From assembly GCF_026309355.1 (NCBI RefSeq), contig NZ_JAPJZK010000001.1:5476501-5540500 (forward strand): a DNA stretch of 64,000 nucleotides, written 5' to 3'. The DNA comes from Spartinivicinus marinus (GTDB lineage Bacteria > Pseudomonadota > Gammaproteobacteria > Pseudomonadales > Zooshikellaceae). The notes beneath the pieces are model-generated. The model was not told where the DNA came from. It worked only from the letters and a program-made list of their open reading frames with translations, and made no database searches. This document shows positions 8,746-17,398 of the stretch, piece by piece. Position numbers and translations under genes: made by a program. The stretch's first letter is position 1. Each line of letters begins with the position of its first letter.

Positions 8746-9759
8746 ATGAAAGCGATAGGTTTTACTCAATCATTACCCATTACAGATGAACAAAGTTTAT
8801 TTGCGTTTACGACTGAGCAGCCAAAGCCTGAAGCAAGGGATTTACTTGTTAAGGTAGAAGCGGTGTCTATTAATCCTGTTGATACTAAAGTGCGAAAAAA
8901 AGCTGCTAGCCAGGATCAGCTCGATAAGCCACGGATTTTAGGCTTTGATGCCGTGGGAACAGTTGTCTCAGTGGGTGATCAAGTGACCTTATTTAAAGAA
9001 GGGGATACCGTGTTTTATGCTGGAGATATTTCTCGTTCAGGTAGTAATGCTGAATATCAGTTAGTGGATGAGAGAATAGTCGGCCATAAACCCAATCAGT
9101 TATCTGCCGCCGAGGCGGCGGTATTACCTTTAACCGCATTGACTGCTTGGGAAGCCCTATTTGATCGGCTGGTAATGAAACCAGGGGAGGGTGCTGGAAA
9201 AACGTTACTTATTATTGGTGGAGCAGGGGGCGTGGGTTCTATAGCGATTCAGCTAGCTAAACAGGTTGGCAAGTTTAATGTGATTGCTACAGCATCACGT
9301 CCAGAAACAAGTCAATGGGTGACTGAATTGGGGGCTGATCAGGTAGCGAATCATCATAGCTTAGTGGAAAGTGTTAGGGCGTTGGGTATTGAATATGTCG
9401 ATTATATCTTCAATACCGCTGATACTTACGGGCACTGGGATGCAATGGTTGAGTTAATCAAGCCACAAGGAGCAATAGTGGGTATTGTTGAAAGTGGCCA
9501 GCCTGTAGACCTTAGCCAATTACAGTTTAAATCGGTGGCATTTCACTGGGAAGTTATGTTTACCCGCTCTCTGTACAAAACAGATGATATGATTCAACAA
9601 CACTATATATTGGAGCAAATTAAATCGTTGGTCGATCAAGGCATAATTCGATCAACCTTAACTGAAACGCTTACTGGATTGAATGCTGAGACTTTAAAAA
9701 TAGCACATCAAAAAAGTGAAAGTGGAAAAATGGTGGGTAAGCTTGCGGTTGTTTATTAG
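8746..9759 (+). CDS. Zinc-independent MDR-family alcohol dehydrogenase / quinone oxidoreductase
   Basis: A 337-residue medium-chain dehydrogenase/reductase. It has the GroES-like N-terminal half (VKVEAVSINPVDTKVR, GFDAVGTVVSVG) and a Rossmann nucleotide-binding motif GGAGGVGSIAIQLAK at about residues 156-170. The catalytic zinc ligands are missing, as in quinone-reductase-like members of the 'zinc-binding alcohol dehydrogenase family protein' group. It probably reduces an enone, quinone or aldehyde with NADPH in the cytoplasm; the substrate cannot be told. The divergent LysR gene is the likely regulator. A strong terminator lies about 180 bp downstream at 9942-9979. Confidence 0.87.
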   Translation: MKAIGFTQSLPITDEQSLFAFTTEQPKPEARDLLVKVEAVSINPVDTKVRKKAASQDQLDKPRILGFDAVGTVVSVGDQVTLFKEGDTVFYAGDISRSGSNAEYQLVDERIVGHKPNQLSAAEAAVLPLTALTAWEALFDRLVMKPGEGAGKTLLIIGGAGGVGSIAIQLAKQVGKFNVIATASRPETSQWVTELGADQVANHHSLVESVRALGIEYVDYIFNTADTYGHWDAMVELIKPQGAIVGIVESGQPVDLSQLQFKSVAFHWEVMFTRSLYKTDDMIQQHYILEQIKSLVDQGIIRSTLTETLTGLNAETLKIAHQKSESGKMVGKLAVVY

Positions 9760-9941
9760 CCGGAATATTTTATCAAACTGTAGAAATATTCATTAAGTTA
9801 TTGGGGATATTAGCACTTAGCCAGTTAGTAAGTAATTCCCGTATTGACGCCGGTATATCTACGAATGTTGCTATTCTGGTCAGCTGCTAAACTAGACCGC
9901 AGTTAAGTTACTCGCTTGACTCCTAATTGGTAAACTTTCAC

Positions 9942-9979
9942 GCTCTGGCATCCCTCCTAATCTGCCAGAGCTTTTTTTT
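9942..9979 (+). terminator. Rho-independent terminator
   Basis: GCTCTGGCA (9942-9950) pairs with TGCCAGAGC (9963-9971), followed by eight T. It faces the plus-strand oxidoreductase gene. Confidence 0.85.
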
Positions 9980-10053
9980 GCCTGAAATTTACCTTCACTT
10001 TTTTCCATAGCAATTGGTTTTTTTAAAGTGTCCTACAAGGATTTAATGGCTTG

Positions 10054-11217
10054 TTAAGCCACTAAATCGATCACTTTGGTTTTAGACAGCCAGCCCTTAA
10101 ATTCCCCCTGCTTATTGGTGACTGCAACCGGTAGCTTTGAGGTGAGCAACTGAGGTAACACTTCTTGTAATTCGGCATCATCGGGGATAGTAATGGCCTC
10201 TTGCACATAACGACCAATTTCTTTCGCTTGTGCCTGACTGGCTTTGGTGATATCCAAATGGGTAACAATGCCTTTTAAGGTTTTTCCCTCCAGTACGCAG
10301 GCATAATCAAGCCCTTGTTGCTTTAATTTTTCTAGGGCTTTTTGTGGGGTGGTGCGGGTAGTTAAGGTAATGCCTGGTTGCTTGGTAGCGTGGCCTGCGG
10401 TAAGCACTTTGCCTCTGTTGACGTCTTGGAGAAAGGCCTGCACATAATCATTTTCTGGGTTGAGTAAAATATCTTCTGGGGTGCCTTCCTGAATCAACTC
10501 TCCATCCCGTAAAATGGCAATTCGATTGCCCAAACGCAGGGCTTCGTCCAAATCATGGGTAATAAAAATAATGGTTTTATTGAGCTTCTCCTGTAACGCC
10601 ATTAACTGATCTTGCATTTCTCGGCGAATTAATGGGTCAAGAGCGCTAAAAGCTTCGTCCATTAATAAAATATCCGGATCTGTCGCTAATGCACGGGCCA
10701 GACCAACCCGCTGTTGCATACCACCGGATAATTGATTGGGATATTGATTTTCAAATCCAGTTAAGCCTACTTGGTCAAGCCAATAAAGGGCTTTTTCTTC
10801 GCGAGCTTGTTTGCTAACGCCTTGAATAGCGAGTCCGTATGCAACATTATCGATAATGGTTTTATGGGGTAATAAACCAAATCGCTGGAAAACCATACTC
10901 ACTTTATGGCGACGGAAGTCTTCTAATTCGCGTTTAGACATCGCCATAACGTCGATACCATCAACAATAATTTGTCCATCAGTGGGCTCAATCAGCCGAT
11001 TAAAGTGACGAATCAACGTGGATTTTCCAGAGCCCGATAGACCCATAATGACGTATATCTGGCCTGCTTCAATATTCAAATTAATATTGCGTAGTCCAAT
11101 GGTGTGGCCGCTTTTTTCCAATAGTGCCGGCTTGCTTAAACCGGCCTTTGTTTCCTTTAGCCATTTGTTCGGGCGGGGACCAAACAGCTTATAAATATTG
11201 CGAACTTCAATTTTCAT
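10054..11217 (-). CDS. proV: Glycine betaine/proline-type ABC transporter ATP-binding protein
   Basis: A 387-residue ATPase of the ProV/OpuAA type. Walker A GLSGSGKST is at residues 59-67, followed by the signature LSGGMQQRVGLARAL, Walker B LLMDEAFSALD and the switch histidine in IFITHDLDEA. The C-terminal 115 residues hold two CBS domains, which in OpuA-type importers sense ionic strength. It energises uptake of quaternary ammonium osmoprotectants. Its ATG overlaps the permease stop by 4 nt, so translation is probably coupled. It is the last gene of the proX-proW-proV operon, next to the NAGGN cluster. The exact substrate (betaine, proline betaine or choline) is not decidable. Confidence 0.93.
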   Translation of the reverse strand: MKIEVRNIYKLFGPRPNKWLKETKAGLSKPALLEKSGHTIGLRNINLNIEAGQIYVIMGLSGSGKSTLIRHFNRLIEPTDGQIIVDGIDVMAMSKRELEDFRRHKVSMVFQRFGLLPHKTIIDNVAYGLAIQGVSKQAREEKALYWLDQVGLTGFENQYPNQLSGGMQQRVGLARALATDPDILLMDEAFSALDPLIRREMQDQLMALQEKLNKTIIFITHDLDEALRLGNRIAILRDGELIQEGTPEDILLNPENDYVQAFLQDVNRGKVLTAGHATKQPGITLTTRTTPQKALEKLKQQGLDYACVLEGKTLKGIVTHLDITKASQAQAKEIGRYVQEAITIPDDAELQEVLPQLLTSKLPVAVTNKQGEFKGWLSKTKVIDLVA

Positions 11218-12074
11218 GCAGACTGCTCCTGTTGCTGTCGGCGCTGGCCAAAGGACTGGGTAATACGATCAAATAAAATGGCTAAGGCGACGATGGCTAA
11301 ACCAGCTAATAAACCTCGGCCTACTTCCAGGCGGTTGATCCCCATTAATACTTCCTGGCCTAACCCTTTGGCGCCAATCATGGAAGCAATGACCACCATG
11401 GCTAATGCCATCATCGTGGTTTGGTTAATGCCAGCCATAATATTGGGTAACGCCAGGGGTAATTGAATGCCTAGTAACTGTTGTCTGGTGTTGGCTCCAA
11501 AAGCCTGGGAAGCTTCCAGAACTTCTTTATCAACCAGGCGGATACCAAGATCAGTCAACCGGATTAACGGTGGCACAGCATAAATAACCGTGGCAATAAT
11601 GGCAGGGATTTTTCCTAAGCCAAATAACATTACCACGGGAATCAAGTAAACAAAGCTGGGCATAGTTTGCATAATATCCAGAATAGGTAAGATGATTTTC
11701 CGCAGCCAGGTTGATCGTGACATTAAGATACCAGTAGGAATACCAATCAGAATTGATAGCCCAGTGGCTACAATCATTAAGGCCAGAGTTTGCATTCCCT
11801 GGTCCCAAAGGCCAATGGCACCGATAAAAGCCAGTAAGGCAGGCATTGCAAATGTTAGTTGCCAGCGGCGACTGCCTAGCCAGGTTAATCCTGCAACTAC
11901 TAGCAGTACTAACCACCAAGGCGATTGCCGTAACCCTTGCTCAAGCCATACCAGTAGATCAATAAAGGGTTGGGTGGCTTGTTCAAGGATATCCCCGTAC
12001 TCTGCCACCAGATTTTCAACGGCATTATCAATGGTTTTGCGCAGTTTGCGAGCAGGAATCAACTCAGGAAACAT
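11214..12074 (-). CDS. proW: Glycine betaine/proline-type ABC transporter permease
   Basis: A 286-residue inner-membrane permease of the ProW/OpuAB type. A cytoplasmic N-terminal stretch of about 50 residues precedes roughly seven hydrophobic segments. The binding-protein-dependent transport motif is recognisable as EASQAFGANTRQQLLGIQLP (about 185-204), the coupling helix that contacts ProV. It overlaps proV by 4 nt and follows the binding-protein gene by 9 nt. Confidence 0.93.
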   Translation of the reverse strand: MFPELIPARKLRKTIDNAVENLVAEYGDILEQATQPFIDLLVWLEQGLRQSPWWLVLLVVAGLTWLGSRRWQLTFAMPALLAFIGAIGLWDQGMQTLALMIVATGLSILIGIPTGILMSRSTWLRKIILPILDIMQTMPSFVYLIPVVMLFGLGKIPAIIATVIYAVPPLIRLTDLGIRLVDKEVLEASQAFGANTRQQLLGIQLPLALPNIMAGINQTTMMALAMVVIASMIGAKGLGQEVLMGINRLEVGRGLLAGLAIVALAILFDRITQSFGQRRQQQEQSA

Positions 12075-12083
12075 CGGGTTACC

Positions 12084-13067
12084 TCACAGTGCAGCTTTAA
12101 CTTGCTTGGCGACGTCACCTGGTACCCATTGGGTCCATAAAGGCTCATAATTTTTTAAGAAATAATGGGCCACTTCAGTTGACTCAGCGCCTTCTTCATC
12201 GGCCCAGGCTAATAATTTGTTGACTTCCTGGGTGGGGATTTTTACTTTACTAATAAAGTCCACCAACTGTGGTGCCGCTTCAGCGAAGTCGGTATGAACG
12301 CCGGTTTTAATTGCTGCAACAGGATAATTACCAGGATAAGGTTTAGTACATTCAGGGTTAGTATTGCAAAGGTGGCCGGTTTTATCGTAGGGGGGCATTG
12401 TGAGTTTTACCATGTCATATTTGCCTAAAACAGCAGTTGGTGCCCAGTAGTAAAATAAAATAGGCTTACGACGCTTGTAGTGTGAGGTAATTGATGCTTT
12501 TAGTGCAGCCCCTGTTCCTGGAGAAAAAACATTATATTGGTCTTCTAGTTGAAAAGCTTTTATCAAGTTTTGGTTAATCACTTCGCAGGCCCAGCCAATG
12601 GGGCAAGAATAAAAACGGCCTTTACCGGGTGCTTCGCGATCTTTAAATAAATGTTTGTATTTGGGTAAATCACTGACAGATTTTAAATTAGGGTATTTTT
12701 TCGCCAAGTATTTGGGAATAAACCAACCTTCAATACCGCCAGTATAAACATCGCCGAGGCTTTTTACTTGGCCTTCTTTAACGCCTTTATTCCAGGCTTT
12801 TGAGACGCTGTTGATCCAAACTTCTGCCATAATATCTACATCACCCCGAGTGATGGCTGCCAGCATGGGTAAGGTGTCACCAGTTTCAACAGTGGTTGTA
12901 CAACCGTAACCCTTTTCTAAAATAAAGCGTTCAATTTCTACCGTAATTTGGTTGGACAGCCAGTTCATGCCTGCGAAACGAATCTTTCTATCAATTTCAC
13001 ATTCTTTTGCATGTGTAGTGCTCGCCAGCGTCATTGTTAAACATAAAAAAAACAGTAATTTTTTCAT
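12084..13067 (-). CDS. proX: Glycine betaine-type ABC transporter substrate-binding protein (OpuAC domain)
   Basis: A 327-residue periplasmic protein with a signal peptide (1-20, cleavage after THA) and an OpuAC-type ligand-binding domain: RFAGMNWLSNQITVEIERF, GDVDIMAEVW, and aromatic residues in FYYWAPTAV suited to cation-pi binding of quaternary amines. Two cysteine pairs (FYSCPIGWAC, LCNTNPEC) may form disulfides. It is the first gene of the operon, which favours its higher expression. The 686-bp upstream region must contain the promoter. The MarR gene at 13754 is divergent and may regulate it. Confidence 0.9.
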   Translation of the reverse strand: MKKLLFFLCLTMTLASTTHAKECEIDRKIRFAGMNWLSNQITVEIERFILEKGYGCTTTVETGDTLPMLAAITRGDVDIMAEVWINSVSKAWNKGVKEGQVKSLGDVYTGGIEGWFIPKYLAKKYPNLKSVSDLPKYKHLFKDREAPGKGRFYSCPIGWACEVINQNLIKAFQLEDQYNVFSPGTGAALKASITSHYKRRKPILFYYWAPTAVLGKYDMVKLTMPPYDKTGHLCNTNPECTKPYPGNYPVAAIKTGVHTDFAEAAPQLVDFISKVKIPTQEVNKLLAWADEEGAESTEVAHYFLKNYEPLWTQWVPGDVAKQVKAAL

Positions 13068-13753
13068 TAATGTAAACCTAATTTATTTTTTTTCATTTGA
13101 GATAAATGGATCTTAACCAGGGTGCCTGGAATCTTTTATGTCTGATGAAATATTCAGACTGGATGTTTTATTGTTGTTGCATACTAACTTAGTATTGTTA
13201 GTATTCAAACTAAAATATGGTTGTTCACCCTGAAACTATCCAGCTAATATTACAACACAAACTGGATGGGCTCGACTATAACTTCCTTTAAAATCCGTTA
13301 TCTTTAACGATTTTTGGTTATATGTCATGGTTTTGATTGTGATTAAGTTGGTGAATTGTAGTTGTTGTAATGCTTATTTGTTTGAGTTCTATTGTTTAGA
13401 TGTGTAATGTTTTGACTTCGTTCTACTTGTGAGGATAGTGGGCCAAACGGCTCTGTTTGGATTGGATAAAGCGCCTGTCGACAAGCAACAACACCGAATG
13501 TGGTTTTTTTTACCAGAAACCCCTGAAAGGCGCTGCCTGACGAGTTCTTGGTTTGCTTGGAAAGGCAACCAGTCTTACACTTCGGAAGCCGTCTTGTTCA
13601 AGACCCGTCAGCTTGCGCAGAGACCATAAACAATTATTAGAGGAGCCCTTAAATAAATACTTGAGCTTAGTAGTTCTTTACTAAAGAAAATGTGTTGTAC
13701 AATGGGGCTAGTATCAGCATTAGCTGGTAGAATTTATTGTGGTATATTTGAGC
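13068..13753. other. Long intergenic region between proX and the MarR gene
   Basis: A 686-bp gap with the divergent promoters of the betaine importer and the MarR regulator. A short open frame at 13429-13629 has no start context or recognisable product and I do not call it. Visible elements are a small hairpin GTCTTGTTCAAGAC near 13592 and a dispersed motif copy at 13631-13652. The length leaves room for a long osmoregulated leader, but I recognise no riboswitch. Confidence 0.5.
13631..13652 (+). repeat. Dispersed motif, copy 2
   Basis: CAATTATTAGAGGAGCCCTTAA, one base different from the consensus core (A for T in GGTGCC). It lies about 100 bp upstream of the MarR start. Confidence 0.7.
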
Positions 13754-14248
13754 ATGGAAAAATATGAAGAACTGTTGGTTGCCTTGCGGAAAGTTATCCG
13801 GGCAATTGACTTGCACTCTAAACAGTTAAACAAAAACTTAGGTTTGACTGGCCCCCAGTTGTTGATTTTACAGGAAGTAGGGCGCCAGGAAGGCATTACC
13901 ATTAGTGCAGTTGCTAAAAATATTAATTTAAGTCCTGCAACCATCACCAATATTACGGATCGGTTGGAAGCGCGTAGCTTGCTAGTTAGGCAGCGTAGTC
14001 AACAAGATAAACGACGGGTTGGGCTTTACTTGACTGAGCTGGGGCAAGCGGCATTACAATCGGCCCCCCAGCCTTTACAAGACCACTTTATTAAAAAGTT
14101 TTGTGGGCTCAAAGAATGGGAACAGTCTTTATTGCTTTCATCAATGCAGCGTATTGCCAGTATGATGGATGCTCAGGATTTGGATGCAGCGCCTTTGTTA
14201 GAGGTGGGAGCTATCACGTCTGCGAGCAAAAAAGACTTACCTGAATAA
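13754..14248 (+). CDS. MarR-family transcriptional regulator
   Basis: A 164-residue winged-helix regulator. It has an N-terminal dimerisation helix (YEELLVALRKVIRAIDLHSK), a recognition region ITISAVAKNINLSPATITNI, and the wing with the conserved D-x-R pair in RQRSQQDKRRVGLYLTELG. An in-frame GTG at 13739 would add five residues; I prefer the ATG at 13754 because it matches the usual MarR N-terminus. It lies between the betaine importer and the convergent NAGGN operon. Similar regulators accompany osmolyte gene clusters, so control of one or both is plausible, but I see no clear operator. Confidence 0.88.
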   Translation: MEKYEELLVALRKVIRAIDLHSKQLNKNLGLTGPQLLILQEVGRQEGITISAVAKNINLSPATITNITDRLEARSLLVRQRSQQDKRRVGLYLTELGQAALQSAPQPLQDHFIKKFCGLKEWEQSLLLSSMQRIASMMDAQDLDAAPLLEVGAITSASKKDLPE

Positions 14249-14331
14249 CCTGTTTATCTAAATAATCGGGCTGAATAAACCACATAGAAAGTGACTAGTG
14301 CTGCATGAAGCTAATCACTGGAATTCAGGTT

Positions 14332-14495
14332 GTTGCAAAAAGCTAGCGGATATGGGGTGACAGGGTGTTCTGTAGCTAAGGCATGGATGCCTTTTTAGCG
14401 CTTGATGGGCCAGGGACGGCACTCCAAAAGCGGCGGAAGAATATCCTGTTATTTCATATCGGGCACTAAATTTACTTTCTGTACCCTTTTGCAAC
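14332..14495. repeat. MITE-like element with GTTGCAAAA / TTTTGCAAC termini
   Basis: A non-coding unit of about 164 bp bounded by GTTGCAAAA (14332-14340) and its inverse TTTTGCAAC (14487-14495). Inside is a conserved segment (from 14337) with AGCTAGCGGATATGGGGTGA and the palindrome GGCATGGATGCC at about 14380. The first roughly 48 bp recur, diverged, at 24006-24053. The unit abuts the stop of the M42 peptidase gene and fills the space between convergent genes. This is typical of dispersed intergenic repeats in marine gammaproteobacteria. Confidence 0.65.
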
Positions 14496-14499
14496 ACCC

Positions 14500-15648
14500 T
14501 CAATTAAATGGGGGAGCATTATTGGTGGGATAGCTAGCAGCCTGATCGGTAAATTCCTCTGTTGTAGGTTTGGCCTTTGCGTCTGTTTTAATGGCAGGTG
14601 GGCTCTGTATATAATGGACGATCAACCTTGCACAATGAATTAACGCTTCAAGATGGGTTCTTTCATAACCATGAGTAGCATCAGTGCCAAAGGTAATTAA
14701 GCCATGACGTACATCATGTCCGGCATTGATTGCAGACACAGCATCACTGTAATAATAACGAAAAACGTCCCGGCTATGGGGAATATTATTGGTACAACAC
14801 AAGTCGATTAAGTGATGGGTTAAGTAATAATCGTAAGGGCCACTGGAATCCTTCATGGCAATCGTAACACCCCGCTCGATGGCATTTTGCCCTTCAGCAA
14901 TAGGGCCAATGTCAATACCCACACATTCTGTTACATGGCAATCCAGGGCGTGCCCTAATCCCATTCCGGTTTCTTCAGATAAGGTGAAAATAGGGTGGCA
15001 ATCAATTGTTACTGGAATGTTGTAGTCTTTAACTGCTTTAATCGCTGCTAATAAACTGGCTGTGCCTGCTTTGTTGTCGAGGTGGCGAGATACTAAATAA
15101 CCATTTTCCATCACCTCAGAATTGGGGTCAAAAGCAACAAAGTCACCGACGCCTATACCATGATTAAGAGCATCTGCCTGAGAATGGATTTCCAAGTCGA
15201 CTCGTACTTCAACATGGTCCCAAGTAACAGGTTGGGTATCAATTTCTTGATTAAATACATGGCCAGCAGCAAAAATAGGTAGCACAGTTCCCCGCAGCTC
15301 ACCTACATCGGTAAAGACACTGACTCGGCCTCCCTCAGCAAAGCGGCTTGACCAATGGCCGACGGGGGTGATGGCCAAGCGCCCATTGGCCTTAATCTCT
15401 CTGACCATTGCGCCAATGGTATCCAGGTGGGTAACAACCGCGCGATCGGGCGATTGCTGTTTGCCCACCAGGTTACCGATGATTGTTCCTCGTCTAGTGA
15501 GAGAATAATCTATTTTCAGCTTATCAAGCTCATGGCATACATAACACACAGCTTGATCTGTAAAACCTGTTGGACAGGGAATGGTCAATAAAGACTGTAG
15601 TTGGTTAAGTAAATAATCTTGATCAATCGTAAAAGGAATATTTTTCAT
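14500..15648 (-). CDS. M42-family peptidase of the NAGGN osmoprotectant system
   Basis: A 382-residue M42-type (glutamyl aminopeptidase-like) metallopeptidase. Zinc and catalytic residues are recognisable in RAVVTHLDTIGAM (His and Asp), VSRHLDNKAGTASLL (bridging Asp), LSEETGMGLGHAL (catalytic Glu pair), GIDIGP and FGTDATHGYERTHLEAL. It belongs to the subfamily found beside N-acetylglutaminylglutamine amide synthesis genes and is thought to degrade or process that dipeptide osmolyte. It is the third gene of the asnO-ngg-M42 operon, and its ATG overlaps the ngg stop by 4 nt (ATGA). It ends against a MITE-like repeat. Confidence 0.9.
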   Translation of the reverse strand: MKNIPFTIDQDYLLNQLQSLLTIPCPTGFTDQAVCYVCHELDKLKIDYSLTRRGTIIGNLVGKQQSPDRAVVTHLDTIGAMVREIKANGRLAITPVGHWSSRFAEGGRVSVFTDVGELRGTVLPIFAAGHVFNQEIDTQPVTWDHVEVRVDLEIHSQADALNHGIGVGDFVAFDPNSEVMENGYLVSRHLDNKAGTASLLAAIKAVKDYNIPVTIDCHPIFTLSEETGMGLGHALDCHVTECVGIDIGPIAEGQNAIERGVTIAMKDSSGPYDYYLTHHLIDLCCTNNIPHSRDVFRYYYSDAVSAINAGHDVRHGLITFGTDATHGYERTHLEALIHCARLIVHYIQSPPAIKTDAKAKPTTEEFTDQAASYPTNNAPPFN

Positions 15649-17396
15649 ATTATTTGTTTGTTACTTAATGGAAATAATAAATCAATAAATTTTTCAGCCG
15701 TCGGTTGGGGGGCGTGATTTTCCAAACCAGGGCGTTCATTTGCTTCAATGATAATGTACTCAGTAGCATTGGGGCTTGGTACAATAAAGTCTAAGCCTAC
15801 GACCGGGATAGCTAAGGCTTGAGCAGCTTGCTCAGCAACAGTTCGTAATGTGTCTGATAAATTAGTCGTCACATCCTGCAAAGTGCCACCCGTATGTAAA
15901 TTTGCCGTTTTGCAAACAAATAACTGTTTACCTTTTGGCAGTATAGTGCTCCATGAGTAACCTTGTTCAGTAATACATCGCTCAGTTTCGCTATCAATGG
16001 GTATACGGCTTTCACCGCCTGTTGCAGCCTGGCGCCGACGGCTTTGGTAGGTAACTAAGCATTTGATGGAGTGGACGCCATCGCCAATAATCTCAGCGGG
16101 TTTTCGAATAGCGGCAGCCACTACTTGATAACCAATAACCACGATACGTAAATCCAGGCCTTGATAAAACTTTTCTAATAAAATATCTGCAGACTCGTGC
16201 TGTGCGCGTTCGATAGCGCTCATTAGTGTCGTATGATTTTGTATGTTGACAGTAATACCTCTGCCTTGCTCGCTATTGGCTGGTTTGACCACGATGGCTT
16301 GATGCTTGGCTAAAAAGGCATTGGCTTGTAATTCTGATTGATAAATACAATGTTCTGGGGTATTTAAACCAGCGCTTTGCAAGATTTTATGCGTGAGCGC
16401 TTTTTGTTGACACAGGTGCATGGATACAGCCGGTGTTACATCCGATAGCGATTCGTGACAGCGGATTTTTCGCCCCCCTAAAGATAACGTAAATAAATTT
16501 TCGGCATAGTCCTGCACTATGACATCAATCCCTCTCCGCATAGCCTCATCAGCAATAATTTGGGCATAAGGGTTTAATTTTTCGGGTTGGTTATCCCCTA
16601 AAAATAATTTTTCATTAATGGCATTTTTGTTTTTGATAGCAAAGGTATTAATTGGTTTGAAACCAATTTTTTTATATAGCTCTTTGGCCATGTTATTACT
16701 ATGTAAGACAGATAAGTCCAGGTAATGACAACCCCGAGCTGCACAATATTCAATAATATGCCGAACGAGTGCCTCACCAACACCCGCGACCTGGGTATTT
16801 GGGGATACAGCCAATGACCATAAACTGCTGCCATGGGTTGGGTCGCCATAAGACTCTCGGTGATTAACGGCAATAACAGTGCCAATAATTTCTTTGCTGG
16901 CAACATGTTCTGCTACAAAAAAAATAACTTTTCGAGAATTTTTATAAAACTCAACTTGTTGAGGATCAACCGAGACCATTTTACGTTGTTGATAGAGTGC
17001 ATTGATAGCGGTTGCATCGTCAATAGAGCAGGCTCGGCGAATTTGTAAATGAGAAAAAGGCTTTTTAGCGGCCCGGTAATTATCCATCCAAATGCGCAAA
17101 GTATCTGAAGGGTCTAGAAATAGATGCTGGGGAGAGTAGCTCAATACGACATGGGGGTTTGATACATAAAGGGCAATGTCCCGTTGGCCTTCTGATTCTT
17201 CGGCTAAGGTGCTTGCCAGTTGTTGGGGGTCTGGAAATGTATTGCCGATGATTAAACGTCCCCAGCCACAAGGGATGATAATATTTTCTGGCAGTTGCTT
17301 ATCTTCATGATGGTTAGCGACGGCTTTCAGATTATTAAATGAAGGTAACTGTTTTCTTAAAAGTCGCTCATTAGAGGCTGGCTGATCTAGTTGCAT
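15645..17396 (-). CDS. ngg: N-acetylglutaminylglutamine synthetase
   Basis: A 583-residue bifunctional enzyme. An N-terminal GNAT acetyltransferase domain (about 110-255; GVGEALVRHIIEYCAARGCH forms the acetyl-CoA loop) is followed by an ATP-grasp ligase domain (about 285-580; VVKPANSEQGRGITVNI, DILLEKFYQGLDLRIVVIG, IIIEANERPGL with metal ligands). The family makes the dipeptide N-acetylglutaminylglutamine, later amidated to the osmolyte NAGGN. The start lies 2 nt after the asnO stop, so translation is coupled. The architecture, neighbours and length all agree with the Pseudomonas and Sinorhizobium ngg genes. Confidence 0.94.
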   Translation of the reverse strand: MQLDQPASNERLLRKQLPSFNNLKAVANHHEDKQLPENIIIPCGWGRLIIGNTFPDPQQLASTLAEESEGQRDIALYVSNPHVVLSYSPQHLFLDPSDTLRIWMDNYRAAKKPFSHLQIRRACSIDDATAINALYQQRKMVSVDPQQVEFYKNSRKVIFFVAEHVASKEIIGTVIAVNHRESYGDPTHGSSLWSLAVSPNTQVAGVGEALVRHIIEYCAARGCHYLDLSVLHSNNMAKELYKKIGFKPINTFAIKNKNAINEKLFLGDNQPEKLNPYAQIIADEAMRRGIDVIVQDYAENLFTLSLGGRKIRCHESLSDVTPAVSMHLCQQKALTHKILQSAGLNTPEHCIYQSELQANAFLAKHQAIVVKPANSEQGRGITVNIQNHTTLMSAIERAQHESADILLEKFYQGLDLRIVVIGYQVVAAAIRKPAEIIGDGVHSIKCLVTYQSRRRQAATGGESRIPIDSETERCITEQGYSWSTILPKGKQLFVCKTANLHTGGTLQDVTTNLSDTLRTVAEQAAQALAIPVVGLDFIVPSPNATEYIIIEANERPGLENHAPQPTAEKFIDLLFPLSNKQII

Positions 17397-17398
17397 GA

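Noticed and set aside
13429-13629. Short open frame (about 66 codons) in the proX-MarR gap
   Set aside because: No ribosome-binding site and no recognisable protein; the region reads as regulatory DNA.
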